Shown here one piece after another: positions 1-5,276 of a DNA stretch of 7,582 nucleotides. The DNA is from an uncultured Clostridia bacterium (lineage in GTDB: Bacteria > Bacillota > Clostridia > Oscillospirales > Acutalibacteraceae), in the NCBI GenBank assembly GCA_947168785.1, contig CAMVNL010000098.1, positions 1 to 7,582 on the forward strand. The letters are read 5' to 3'. The notes under the pieces were generated by a model that was not told the DNA's origin, ran no database searches, and was given only the letters and a program-made list of their open reading frames with translations. Made by a program: the position numbers and the translations under genes. Positions within the stretch are counted from its first letter, which is position 1, and every line of letters starts with the position of its first letter.

Positions 1-771
1 TCCGCTCTCAAAAAGCTGCATTCGGGCCGCGTCCTGCCCATCGGCTACGCGGCGGCCTCCGCCGAGGTGGCAGTCGTGGATCTGTCCCAGGCCTACTGCA
101 CGCTGGTGGCGGAGCAGACCGCCGGTTCCGGTCGGCAGACCATGACAGCGCTGGCGCGCAGCGCGCTGGCAATGGAAAAGTCGCAGGTGGTGATCGTCAC
201 GAAGGACGACGCCTACGACCGGCTGGCGGAGGACCGCCACGCGCCTTTGTTCGTCCGCAGCGAAGACGAGCTGTTTGATTACTTCAAGTCCCTGACCCCG
301 GAATTCGTCCGCCGCAACAAGCAGAAATACGCCTTTATGGAGGACGGCGCCGACGGGGAAGAGCTGTTTGAAAAGATGAAATCGACCTTCCCGCCGGTGT
401 TCATTCTGATCGACGATCTGGCCGCGTTTTTTGCTTCCGTCTATCAGAAGGAAGGGGCGGAGCGCAAAATGAACGGCTTCCTCGAAAATATCCTTGCCAA
501 GGGCGCGCTCCATCACATTTACTTCTTCGGCCGCCTGTGTACCTCAGACGCTTCCAGGGTCAGCGCCCATCCCGCGTTCAAGTCCTTTGTCGCCGCAAAG
601 AAGGGGATCCTGACCGACGGCGCCCCCGCCATGCAAAAGCTGCTTGATTTCGGCAACCTCGGCTATGCGGAGGCCGGCAAACTGCTGCGGGGCGGCAACG
701 TCCTCATGACGGCGGAAAAGGACGGGCAGCCTACATACGAGCAGCTCGTAATACCGAATACGAAAAGGTGA
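1..771 (+). CDS. essC: EssC/FtsK-SpoIIIE-type T7SS ATPase, C-terminal part (5' end outside window)
   Basis: This is the last 256 residues of a longer protein. The frame is open from base 1, so the GTG at 67 is internal and not a start. EssC is the membrane-bound motor of type VII secretion, with several tandem FtsK-like ATPase domains; this piece looks like the last one. The domain begins with LPIGY (visible residues 12-16), the usual opening of EssC ATPase modules. The Walker A loop near 37-47 reads AEQTAGSGRQT: the lysine is Arg45 and the following Ser/Thr is Gln46, so nucleotide binding is probably weak or lost. The Walker B-like strand is FILIDD (134-139), with Asp in place of the usual catalytic Glu. 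A degenerate last domain is known in EssC and often has a regulatory or substrate-recognition role. The LytTR gene starts 7 bases after the stop. Family assignment rests on motifs plus the WXG100 and YukD neighbours. Confidence 0.82.
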   Translation, partial: SALKKLHSGRVLPIGYAAASAEVAVVDLSQAYCTLVAEQTAGSGRQTMTALARSALAMEKSQVVIVTKDDAYDRLAEDRHAPLFVRSEDELFDYFKSLTPEFVRRNKQKYAFMEDGADGEELFEKMKSTFPPVFILIDDLAAFFASVYQKEGAERKMNGFLENILAKGALHHIYFFGRLCTSDASRVSAHPAFKSFVAAKKGILTDGAPAMQKLLDFGNLGYAEAGKLLRGGNVLMTAEKDGQPTYEQLVIPNTKR

Positions 772-778
772 TCCATTT

Positions 779-1492
779 ATGATTGACGTTGTGATGCTGA
801 ATAAGGACAGGCGTGAGCTGAAGGCCCTTCACGACACGGCGTATGATATTTCCGCATTCCTGAGCGATTCCGAATGGGACTGGCATTTGTACGCGGATGT
901 GAAAAAGCTGGCGGATTATCTTGAAACCGGCGGCAGCGCGGACTTTTCCTGCCTGGACCTCTCCTGCGAGCAGGGGGTCGGCTGGGCGGAGACCGTCCGC
1001 CGGAAAAACGCCGATTCCTTCATCATGCTGGTGGCAGACGCCGGCATCTCTCCGATGCAGTACCTGAAACCGAGCATCATGCCCGGGGCGCTGCTGCTGA
1101 GACCCTTTTCCCGCGGGCAGATGCAGAAGACCCTGCGGGACGCGCTGAAACAGATGCTGCTGGCCTATGAGGGGGACAACCGCACGGGCGGTTTTCAGTT
1201 GAGCCAGAAGGCCGACCGGAAAATGATTCCCTATTCCCAGATCTATTTCTTTGAAGCGCGGGAAAAAAAGGTGTTCATCAACACCGGTAATCAGGAATAC
1301 GCCGTTTACGATACCATCGACAACCTGCAGGAGCGGCTTCCCGAAGGGTTCCTCCGCTGCCACCGGAGCTTTATCGTGGCAAAATCAAAGATCGAAAACG
1401 TCTATCTGTCCAAAAACTATATCGCGCTTGAGGACGGCATCACCGTGCCGCTTTCCCGCTCGTATAAGGAAGTATTGAAGGAGCTGAAGTAA
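779..1492 (+). CDS. LytTR-domain transcriptional regulator with degenerate receiver domain
   Basis: The 237-residue protein has a response-regulator layout. Residues 1-125 resemble a receiver (CheY-like) domain and residues 139-237 form a LytTR DNA-binding domain, recognisable by IYFFEAREKKVFI, the FLRCHRSFIVA stretch and the closing VPLSRSYKEVLKEL. LytTR proteins (AgrA, ComE, VirR) bind paired 9-base direct repeats spaced about 12 bases apart. The receiver has lost features needed for phosphotransfer. The N-terminal acidic pair is replaced by NKD (8-10), and the conserved lysine of the KPF motif is Arg108 in LLRPF. Asp60 could still sit at the phospho-acceptor position. No histidine kinase lies next to it. 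The AAGGTGA ribosome site (765-771) overlaps the essC stop, which ties the gene to the secretion operon. Its likely target is the gap at 2405-2638, where a LytTR-like repeat pair lies. Domain call is firm; the target is inferred. Confidence 0.88.
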   Translation: MIDVVMLNKDRRELKALHDTAYDISAFLSDSEWDWHLYADVKKLADYLETGGSADFSCLDLSCEQGVGWAETVRRKNADSFIMLVADAGISPMQYLKPSIMPGALLLRPFSRGQMQKTLRDALKQMLLAYEGDNRTGGFQLSQKADRKMIPYSQIYFFEAREKKVFINTGNQEYAVYDTIDNLQERLPEGFLRCHRSFIVAKSKIENVYLSKNYIALEDGITVPLSRSYKEVLKELK

Positions 1493-1493
1493 A

Positions 1494-2147
1494 ATGGAAC
1501 TGGATCAACATGCGGACGCCTATCTGCTTTCGGAACGGGAATTGAAAGTGCTGCTGGCCGGCACGGACCACTCCTCCGTGTTCGGCATGCTGACTGAACA
1601 GTCGGCGGAGGAGCGGGAAAAAAAGAATGACGTCTATCAGACGCTGTTCGATATGATGCGGCTGAATAAGATCCGATCGGACGGCGAGGCTTTCAGTATC
1701 GAAGAACCGCTCCGCACCTTCGTGCGGCAGATCGGTACAGCCGATACGGTGCTGCTGATCGAAACGGCGGAGGGGGAGTCGCCCCTGTGCTGCTACGTGG
1801 GTGAAAGCCTCACCGTCTGCTCTCACGTGGCCCATCAGCCGGAGATGCTGCGGATCCGTTCCGCTGCCTCAGAAGCGCTGATCGACGAGATTATGGAATC
1901 GCTTGACGCTGACGCCGGCGAAGCGGAGGGTTTCACCGACGAAGGGCTTTGGCAGGATTCCGTTCGTCAGCTCTTCAGCATGACGATTTACCGCGGTCAG
2001 CAGTTTGAACTGAAGCTGCGTGTGACGCGTTCGCCGCTTTCACCGGTGGAGCTGGAGACGGAGCAGGCGGATCACACCGTTTCCATCAGCCCCTATCAGC
2101 GCGACAGCTTTCTGAATCTGCTTCGGTTTTATCTGAATCGGCAGTAA
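1494..2147 (+). CDS. T7SS-linked protein of unknown function, possibly EspG-like chaperone
   Basis: I do not recognise this 217-residue protein with certainty. It starts one base after the LytTR stop and ends 11 bases before the YukD gene, so it belongs to the secretion operon. It has no signal peptide or membrane segment and should be cytoplasmic. The first 80 residues look like a helical, winged-helix-type unit: LSERELKVLL (12-21), a charged helix around 37-56, then RLNKIRSDGEAFSIEEPL (56-73). Two strand-rich blocks follow, TVLLIE (85-90) with PLCCYVGE (97-104), and FSMTIYRGQQFELKLRV (161-177). A helix at 122-137 and an acidic linker lie between them. This order resembles actinobacterial EspG, the chaperone for PE/PPE substrates, but that is a visual impression without an alignment. 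It could instead be an unrelated accessory protein. Gene reality is well supported by spacing and the AAGGAGC-like ribosome site. Confidence 0.75.
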   Translation: MELDQHADAYLLSERELKVLLAGTDHSSVFGMLTEQSAEEREKKNDVYQTLFDMMRLNKIRSDGEAFSIEEPLRTFVRQIGTADTVLLIETAEGESPLCCYVGESLTVCSHVAHQPEMLRIRSAASEALIDEIMESLDADAGEAEGFTDEGLWQDSVRQLFSMTIYRGQQFELKLRVTRSPLSPVELETEQADHTVSISPYQRDSFLNLLRFYLNRQ

Positions 2148-2158
2148 GGAGGAGGGCA

Positions 2159-2404
2159 ATGCAGGTCAACGTAAAGATCCCGGTGCTTTCCGCCGAGTAT
2201 GAGTTTGAAATTGATGAAAACAAGCAGATCGCCTCTATTATCGAAGAAATCGTGGCGTCCGTCTGCCAGCAGGAGCATTTGGTACAGAAAGGCAGCGCCT
2301 CTCAGCTGCTCATGTTCCATCAGGAGAGCAAGAGGATCCTTCAGGCGTATCAGAATCCTGTCAGAGCAGGCGTCAAAAACGGCGATACGCTGATCATCAC
2401 CTGA
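2159..2404 (+). CDS. yukD: YukD/EsaB-family ubiquitin-like T7SS protein
   Basis: An 81-residue protein with the compact beta-grasp layout of YukD (Bacillus) and EsaB (Staphylococcus), which are small ubiquitin-like T7SS components of about 80 residues. Strand one is VNVKIPVL (3-10) and strand two YEFEID (14-19). The long helix ASIIEEIVASVCQQ spans 25-38. Then come a strand around LLMFHQ (50-55) and the family's typical end, GVKNGDTLIIT (71-81). It lacks a C-terminal diglycine, so conjugation as in ubiquitin is not expected; EsaB acts as a regulator or assembly factor instead. A very strong ribosome site, GGAGGAGGG at 2148-2156, lies just upstream. It is the last gene of the upstream operon; I see no convincing terminator after it, so some readthrough into the next unit is possible. 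Confidence 0.85.
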   Translation: MQVNVKIPVLSAEYEFEIDENKQIASIIEEIVASVCQQEHLVQKGSASQLLMFHQESKRILQAYQNPVRAGVKNGDTLIIT

Positions 2405-2425
2405 CGCAGGTATCCTTGAAAATCG

Positions 2426-2455
2426 GTCGTTGATCCGGAAAAACGGGTCGTCTGT
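2426..2455 (+). promoter_or_regulatory. Candidate LytTR operator: two direct repeats, 21-base period
   Basis: GTCGTTGAT (2426-2434) and GTCGTCTGT (2447-2455) are spaced so that their starts are exactly 21 bases apart, leaving 12 bases between. GGTCGT is identical in both copies when one base upstream is included. LytTR regulators typically bind 9-base repeats separated by 12-13 bases, with a core near C/A-GTT-N-A/G-T/G. The first copy fits that core fully and the second has one mismatch. The pair sits about 30 bases upstream of an extended -10 element, a good place for activation. The assignment to the LytTR protein at 779-1492 is inferred. Confidence 0.5.
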
Positions 2456-2483
2456 CGCATCTGTCCCACTGCGGGCAGGCTTG

Positions 2484-2492
2484 TGATATACT
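2484..2492 (+). promoter_or_regulatory. Extended -10 promoter element for the WXG100 cluster
   Basis: TGATATACT contains a TG dinucleotide one base before TATACT (2487-2492; 5 of 6 match to TATAAT). The expected -35 position (about 2464-2469, TCCCAC) has no resemblance to TTGACA, as expected for an activator-dependent promoter. The predicted start of transcription is near 2499, giving a leader of about 140 bases before the gene at 2639. Confidence 0.5.
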
Positions 2493-2506
2493 GCGAACGG
2501 AGTTAT

Positions 2507-2558
2507 TGCGACGATAGGCTCCGGTTGAACGCCTCGTTTTTCTTTTTGCGTCGTCGCA
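2507..2558 (+). promoter_or_regulatory. Leader RNA stem upstream of the WXG100 cluster
   Basis: TGCGACGA (2507-2514) and TCGTCGCA (2551-2558) are perfect inverted repeats and could form an 8-pair stem enclosing 36 bases. Inside, AGGC (2516-2519) can pair with GCCT (2531-2534), followed by the T-rich run CGTTTTTCTTTTT, a weak terminator-like shape. CGGAG (2498-2502) can alternatively pair with CTCCG (2519-2523), which competes with these stems. Alternative pairings suggest a possible attenuator, but no known riboswitch class is recognised. Confidence 0.35.
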
Positions 2559-2590
2559 GCGGTAACGCCCGGGCAGAATAACAGTGAAAC

Positions 2591-2623
2591 TCCCGTACCG
2601 GTTTATCTATTTGCCGGACGGGA
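2591..2623 (+). promoter_or_regulatory. Hairpin just upstream of the ribosome site of the first small gene
   Basis: TCCCGT-A-CCGG (2591-2601) pairs with CCGGACGGGA (2614-2623), making ten pairs with one bulged A and a 12-base T-rich loop. It ends 4 bases before GGAGG (2628-2632), the ribosome site of the gene at 2639. No T-run follows, so it is not an intrinsic terminator. It may stabilise the message or affect translation. Confidence 0.5.
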
Positions 2624-2638
2624 ATTTGGAGGCACGGA

Positions 2639-3019
2639 ATGTTTGAAATTCATTTGCAGAAATATCAAACGGCTCTGCAAACATACAAAGAGAAGGAACA
2701 GGTCTGGCAGCGGCTGCAGCGGCAGTTCTGCGACGCGATGGAAATGCTGAATCCTCTGCCGGAACAGGCGCAAAGCGCAGCTTCCGAACTGCGGGGGACC
2801 GCTTCTGCGCTATTATCCTCCGCGGAAGTCCTCGGTCGTTTTCTCGCCGTTCTGGAAGAGGTGGGCGAGGCTGCTCGCCGTGCGGAAAGGCGCGAAATGC
2901 TGCTCACGGAAAACGGACCGGCGGCAGGCAGTATCGGCATGCGGTGCGTTTCACTGGAGCATCTCAGACAGATGATGACGGACGTCAGGTTCCGTGACGG
3001 AGGCAACGGCAATGAGTGA
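2639..3019 (+). CDS. Small helical protein of the T7SS cluster, 126 residues, function unknown
   Basis: First gene of the small-protein cluster, with a GGAGG ribosome site at 2628-2632, 6 bases before ATG. I do not recognise a named family. The sequence looks like a helical hairpin: a charged helix at about 3-37 (with the only tryptophan, VWQRLQRQF, near 22-30), a break at NPLPEQ (38-43), and a second Ala/Leu/Glu-rich helix at about 44-87. A less regular tail of about 40 residues follows. No signal peptide, membrane segment or WXG motif is present. Length and shape resemble the small alpha-helical T7SS proteins that accompany LXG toxins or act as WXG100-like substrates, but no toxin gene is adjacent. 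The stop overlaps the next gene's start by 8 bases, pointing to coupled translation. A role as secreted partner or substrate is inferred from the neighbourhood. Confidence 0.72.
   Translation: MFEIHLQKYQTALQTYKEKEQVWQRLQRQFCDAMEMLNPLPEQAQSAASELRGTASALLSSAEVLGRFLAVLEEVGEAARRAERREMLLTENGPAAGSIGMRCVSLEHLRQMMTDVRFRDGGNGNE
2999..3003 (+). promoter_or_regulatory. Ribosome site deciding the start at 3012
   Basis: GGAGG lies 8 bases before ATG 3012. A GTG in the same frame at 2994 would place this site inside the gene and has no ribosome site of its own, so ATG 3012 is chosen. Confidence 0.75.
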
Positions 3020-3305
3020 GACAAGAACAAAGCGGGATGCCGCCGGTTTCGGCGCGGCGCTTGAACAGATGGAGAGCGGCGTCGACGCGATCGAGGCGGC
3101 CTTCAACCGCCTGACCGACTGCGTTCAGAATGAAAAGGAAGCGGTTGTTGATGCGGCGGAGTTCCGCCGGTTGGCGGACGCTCTTCGGGAGCAGATCGAC
3201 GAGATGCGCGCCGGTATGGAGATCGGCACGGCGCTGCTGAACATTTATACGGATTGTGAGGCGCAGGTCGCCGAGGCTGTGGAAAGCCTTCAATTGCCCA
3301 TTTGA
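3012..3305 (+). CDS. Small WXG100-like helical protein, 97 residues, no WXG motif
   Basis: A 97-residue protein with the size and two-helix look of WXG100 proteins, but no tryptophan and no WXG turn. Helix one is about 12-38 (FGAALEQMESGVDAIEAAF and onward) and helix two about 45-93, with QNEKEAVVD (39-47) in the turn region. YTDCE (79-83) in the C-terminal helix fits YxxxD/E, the export motif known for ESX substrates. It is a short pattern that also occurs by chance. The start overlaps the previous gene by 8 bases, indicating translational coupling, and the next gene starts 24 bases after the stop. It may form a heterodimer with a neighbouring small protein, as EsxA/EsxB-type proteins do. 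That is inference from shape and operon position. Confidence 0.72.
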   Translation: MSETRTKRDAAGFGAALEQMESGVDAIEAAFNRLTDCVQNEKEAVVDAAEFRRLADALREQIDEMRAGMEIGTALLNIYTDCEAQVAEAVESLQLPI

Positions 3306-3329
3306 CGGCGCAAAGGGGATGAATCAGAG

Positions 3330-3599
3330 ATGGAAGTGAAAGAGAATGCGGCTGCGTACTGTGAAGCGCAGCTCAGAGAGATCAGAACCGAAGCGGAATC
3401 TCTCAACCGCATGGTCGGCAAGCTGTCCGATCAGGCGGCAACGGAGGGCAGCCGATTGTTTTTACGAAACCTCCGGCTGTCCTGTGAAGAAACGGAAAAG
3501 CTGGCGACGGAGCTGAGCGCGCGGATATGCAGCGCGGACGGCGTTGCCGCAGCGCCGGAAGAACGTGTTTCCGCCCTGGATCCGGAACTGCTGTTTTGA
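3330..3599 (+). CDS. Small helical protein of the T7SS cluster, 89 residues, function unknown
   Basis: An 89-residue, almost wholly helical and charged protein without tryptophan or proline in its first 70 residues. Helix one is about 4-37 (AAAYCEAQLREIRTEAESLN and onward) and helix two about 40-68, after which comes a less ordered end, SADGVAAAPEERVSALDPEL. It lacks WXG, a signal peptide and membrane segments. The ribosome site is weaker than its neighbours': AAGGGGA at 3313-3319, 10 bases before ATG. The WXG100 gene starts 11 bases after its stop, which argues for joint expression. I do not recognise a family. A role as WXG100 partner, chaperone or co-substrate is possible but unproven. Confidence 0.68.
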   Translation: MEVKENAAAYCEAQLREIRTEAESLNRMVGKLSDQAATEGSRLFLRNLRLSCEETEKLATELSARICSADGVAAAPEERVSALDPELLF

Positions 3600-3605
3600 G
3601 GAGGA
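3600..3605 (+). promoter_or_regulatory. Ribosome site deciding the WXG100 start at 3611
   Basis: GGAGGA directly follows the previous stop codon and lies 5 bases before ATG 3611. The frame is open back to an ATG at 3527, but that start overlaps the upstream gene by 73 bases and would give an arginine-rich extension not seen in WXG100 proteins. Confidence 0.85.
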
Positions 3606-3610
3606 TTTCA

Positions 3611-3865
3611 ATGAGCGACGTCAAAAAGGCAGCGAGTACGGCTGCAGAATTACAGGACCTTTCGCAGCAGATCAAAAAGGCAACGGACGAGCTGCTGTTT
3701 GCTCTTTGCGAGGTTTCCAATGAGTGGGCCGGCGAGGCCCGCGACGTGTTTGCCCAGAAGGCGGCCCTGTGGGGCGATAAAATGACGCAGGAGGCCGGTC
3801 AGTTGGTACGTTCCGCGGAACGTCTGAAGGATGCAATCGGTGATCCTGACGAGTCGGAGGAGTAA
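3611..3865 (+). CDS. WXG100-family protein (EsxA-like)
   Basis: An 84-residue helical hairpin with the WXG turn at residues 39-41 (EWAGEARDVF, 38-47), the family signature. Helix one is about 5-35 and helix two about 42-76. WXG100 proteins are small dimeric substrates and often also core parts of type VII secretion, recognised by the EssC ATPase. It is somewhat shorter than the usual 95-100 residues. It contains no tyrosine, so it lacks the YxxxD/E export motif; it ends in an acidic tail, DPDESEE (78-84). Export may therefore depend on a partner carrying the signal, such as the 97-residue protein at 3012. It is the only canonical WXG100 protein in the window and lies 3 bases before the FHA gene. 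The family call is strong; whether it is secreted or structural is not shown by sequence. Confidence 0.88.
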   Translation: MSDVKKAASTAAELQDLSQQIKKATDELLFALCEVSNEWAGEARDVFAQKAALWGDKMTQEAGQLVRSAERLKDAIGDPDESEE

Positions 3866-3868
3866 GGA

Positions 3869-4411
3869 ATGGAAGTCTATATTTATCTGTTGGTTGCGCT
3901 GGGCGCCGTGCTGGTGCTGCTTGTCGCGGTGTTCTTCGTGCTTCTGTTCAACCGGGAATCTCACAGCGCGCCGCTCGGCTCCGTACACGGCAGCGGCGGC
4001 GTTGACGTGGACAGGGGGCAGATGAACGGCGAAGAGATCCACGGTTACCGCGGCATCGTCGACCCGCTGACCCGTGTGAACCGCGGCGTCCGCGCCAGCG
4101 TTTATTTGGAAGAAAGCCAGACCATGAACCAGTTCCGGGCGGATCTGGGCGGTCCGTTGGTTATCGGCCGGCTGGTGACGGGAACGCCCTCTGTCAACCA
4201 CCTTTCCGTCAGCACGTCCTCCTATCTGTCCCGTCAGCACGCGCGTCTCAGCGAAGAACGCGGCACGGTGTATCTTGCCAATCTCAGCAAATTCGGCACA
4301 AAGATCAACGGCTCCGAGATCCGGCAGCCGACGGCCATTTTTGCGGGCGATCTGATTGAGATGGGCGACGTGCAGCTGCGGGTGCTCGGCATTGATTTTT
4401 ATCACGGCTGA
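3869..4411 (+). CDS. Single-pass membrane protein with cytoplasmic FHA domain
   Basis: A 180-residue protein. Residues 4-27 form one hydrophobic membrane segment (YIYLLVALGAVLVLLVAVFF and onward); Arg29 just after it suggests the C-terminal side is cytoplasmic. A linker of about 65 residues leads to an FHA domain at about 96-176. The phosphopeptide-binding residues look intact: Gly100-Arg101 (LVIGR), Ser121 and His124 (SRQHA), Asn138, the GT pair 143-144 and Asn147-Gly148. FHA domains bind phosphothreonine peptides. In Firmicute T7SS such domains usually sit at the N-terminus of EssC, so a separate membrane-anchored copy is notable. It follows the WXG100 gene by 3 bases (stop at 3865, GTAAGGA as ribosome site), placing it in the same unit. 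It may dock a phosphorylated secretion component at the membrane. No Ser/Thr kinase is visible here. Domain calls are firm, function inferred. Confidence 0.88.
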   Translation: MEVYIYLLVALGAVLVLLVAVFFVLLFNRESHSAPLGSVHGSGGVDVDRGQMNGEEIHGYRGIVDPLTRVNRGVRASVYLEESQTMNQFRADLGGPLVIGRLVTGTPSVNHLSVSTSSYLSRQHARLSEERGTVYLANLSKFGTKINGSEIRQPTAIFAGDLIEMGDVQLRVLGIDFYHG

Positions 4412-4420
4412 GCATTTTTT
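4383..4420 (+). terminator. Intrinsic terminator overlapping the FHA gene stop codon
   Basis: TGCTCGGC (4383-4390) pairs with GCTGAGCA (4407-4414), eight pairs with one G-T wobble. An inner stem, TGAT/ATCA (4393-4396 and 4401-4404), closes a TTTT loop, and six T residues follow (4415-4420). The stop codon at 4409-4411 lies inside the stem. This ends the small-protein/FHA transcript before purC. Confidence 0.7.
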
Positions 4421-4432
4421 ACAATTTCCCTC

Positions 4433-4461
4433 TTGTTTTTTTCGTTCCGCCGTATTATGAT
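4433..4461 (+). promoter_or_regulatory. purC promoter
   Basis: TTGTTT (4433-4438) and TATGAT (4456-4461) are separated by 17 bases, the ideal spacing; the -10 matches 5 of 6 and the -35 3 of 6. It lies just after the preceding terminator. The start of transcription would be near 4468. Confidence 0.6.
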
Positions 4462-4464
4462 TAG

Positions 4465-4486
4465 GAATGTTTGAAAAAAAACGTTC
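4465..4486 (+). promoter_or_regulatory. Hairpin at the 5' end of the purC leader
   Basis: GAATGTTT (4465-4472) and AAACGTTC (4479-4486) can pair over eight positions with one G-T wobble around a 6-base A-rich loop. It sits at the predicted transcript start, 5 bases before AGGGAGGT (4492-4499). It may stabilise the message. No guanine riboswitch or known purine operator is seen. Confidence 0.35.
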
Positions 4487-4505
4487 TTCATAGGGAGGTT
4501 TCAGC

Positions 4506-5213
<708 letters not shown>

Positions 5214-5223
5214 TAATGTCTGC

Positions 5224-5250
5224 GGGCAGGAGCGTATCCTGCCCTTTTTT
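5224..5250 (+). terminator. purC intrinsic terminator
   Basis: GGGCAGGA (5224-5231) and TCCTGCCC (5237-5244) form a perfect eight-pair stem with loop GCGTA, followed by six T residues. It starts 10 bases after the purC stop. Confidence 0.93.
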
Positions 5251-5261
5251 ATTCTATCCTG

Positions 5262-5266
5262 AAAGG
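5262..5266 (+). promoter_or_regulatory. Ribosome site deciding the TetR start at 5277
   Basis: AAAGG ends 10 bases before ATG 5277. An in-frame TTG at 5268 lies only one base after it, too close to be used, so the ATG is chosen. Confidence 0.6.
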
Positions 5267-5276
5267 TTTGATCGTC

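Noticed and set aside
731..1363. Long minus-strand open frame of 210 codons
   Set aside because: It lies almost wholly opposite the LytTR gene, has no family resemblance and no suitable ribosome site; it is a shadow of codon bias.
2432..2449. Hairpin GATCCG/CGGGTC after yukD as a terminator
   Set aside because: Only six pairs with one wobble and no T-run follows; it also overlaps the better explained direct repeats.
2483..2581. Possible 32-codon leader peptide starting at GTG 2483
   Set aside because: Its start overlaps the -10 promoter element, so it would not be in the transcript made from that promoter, and it has no good ribosome site.
3527..3610. N-terminal extension of the WXG100 protein to ATG 3527
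   Set aside because: It overlaps the upstream gene heavily, is arginine-rich unlike the family, and GGAGGA sits ideally before ATG 3611.
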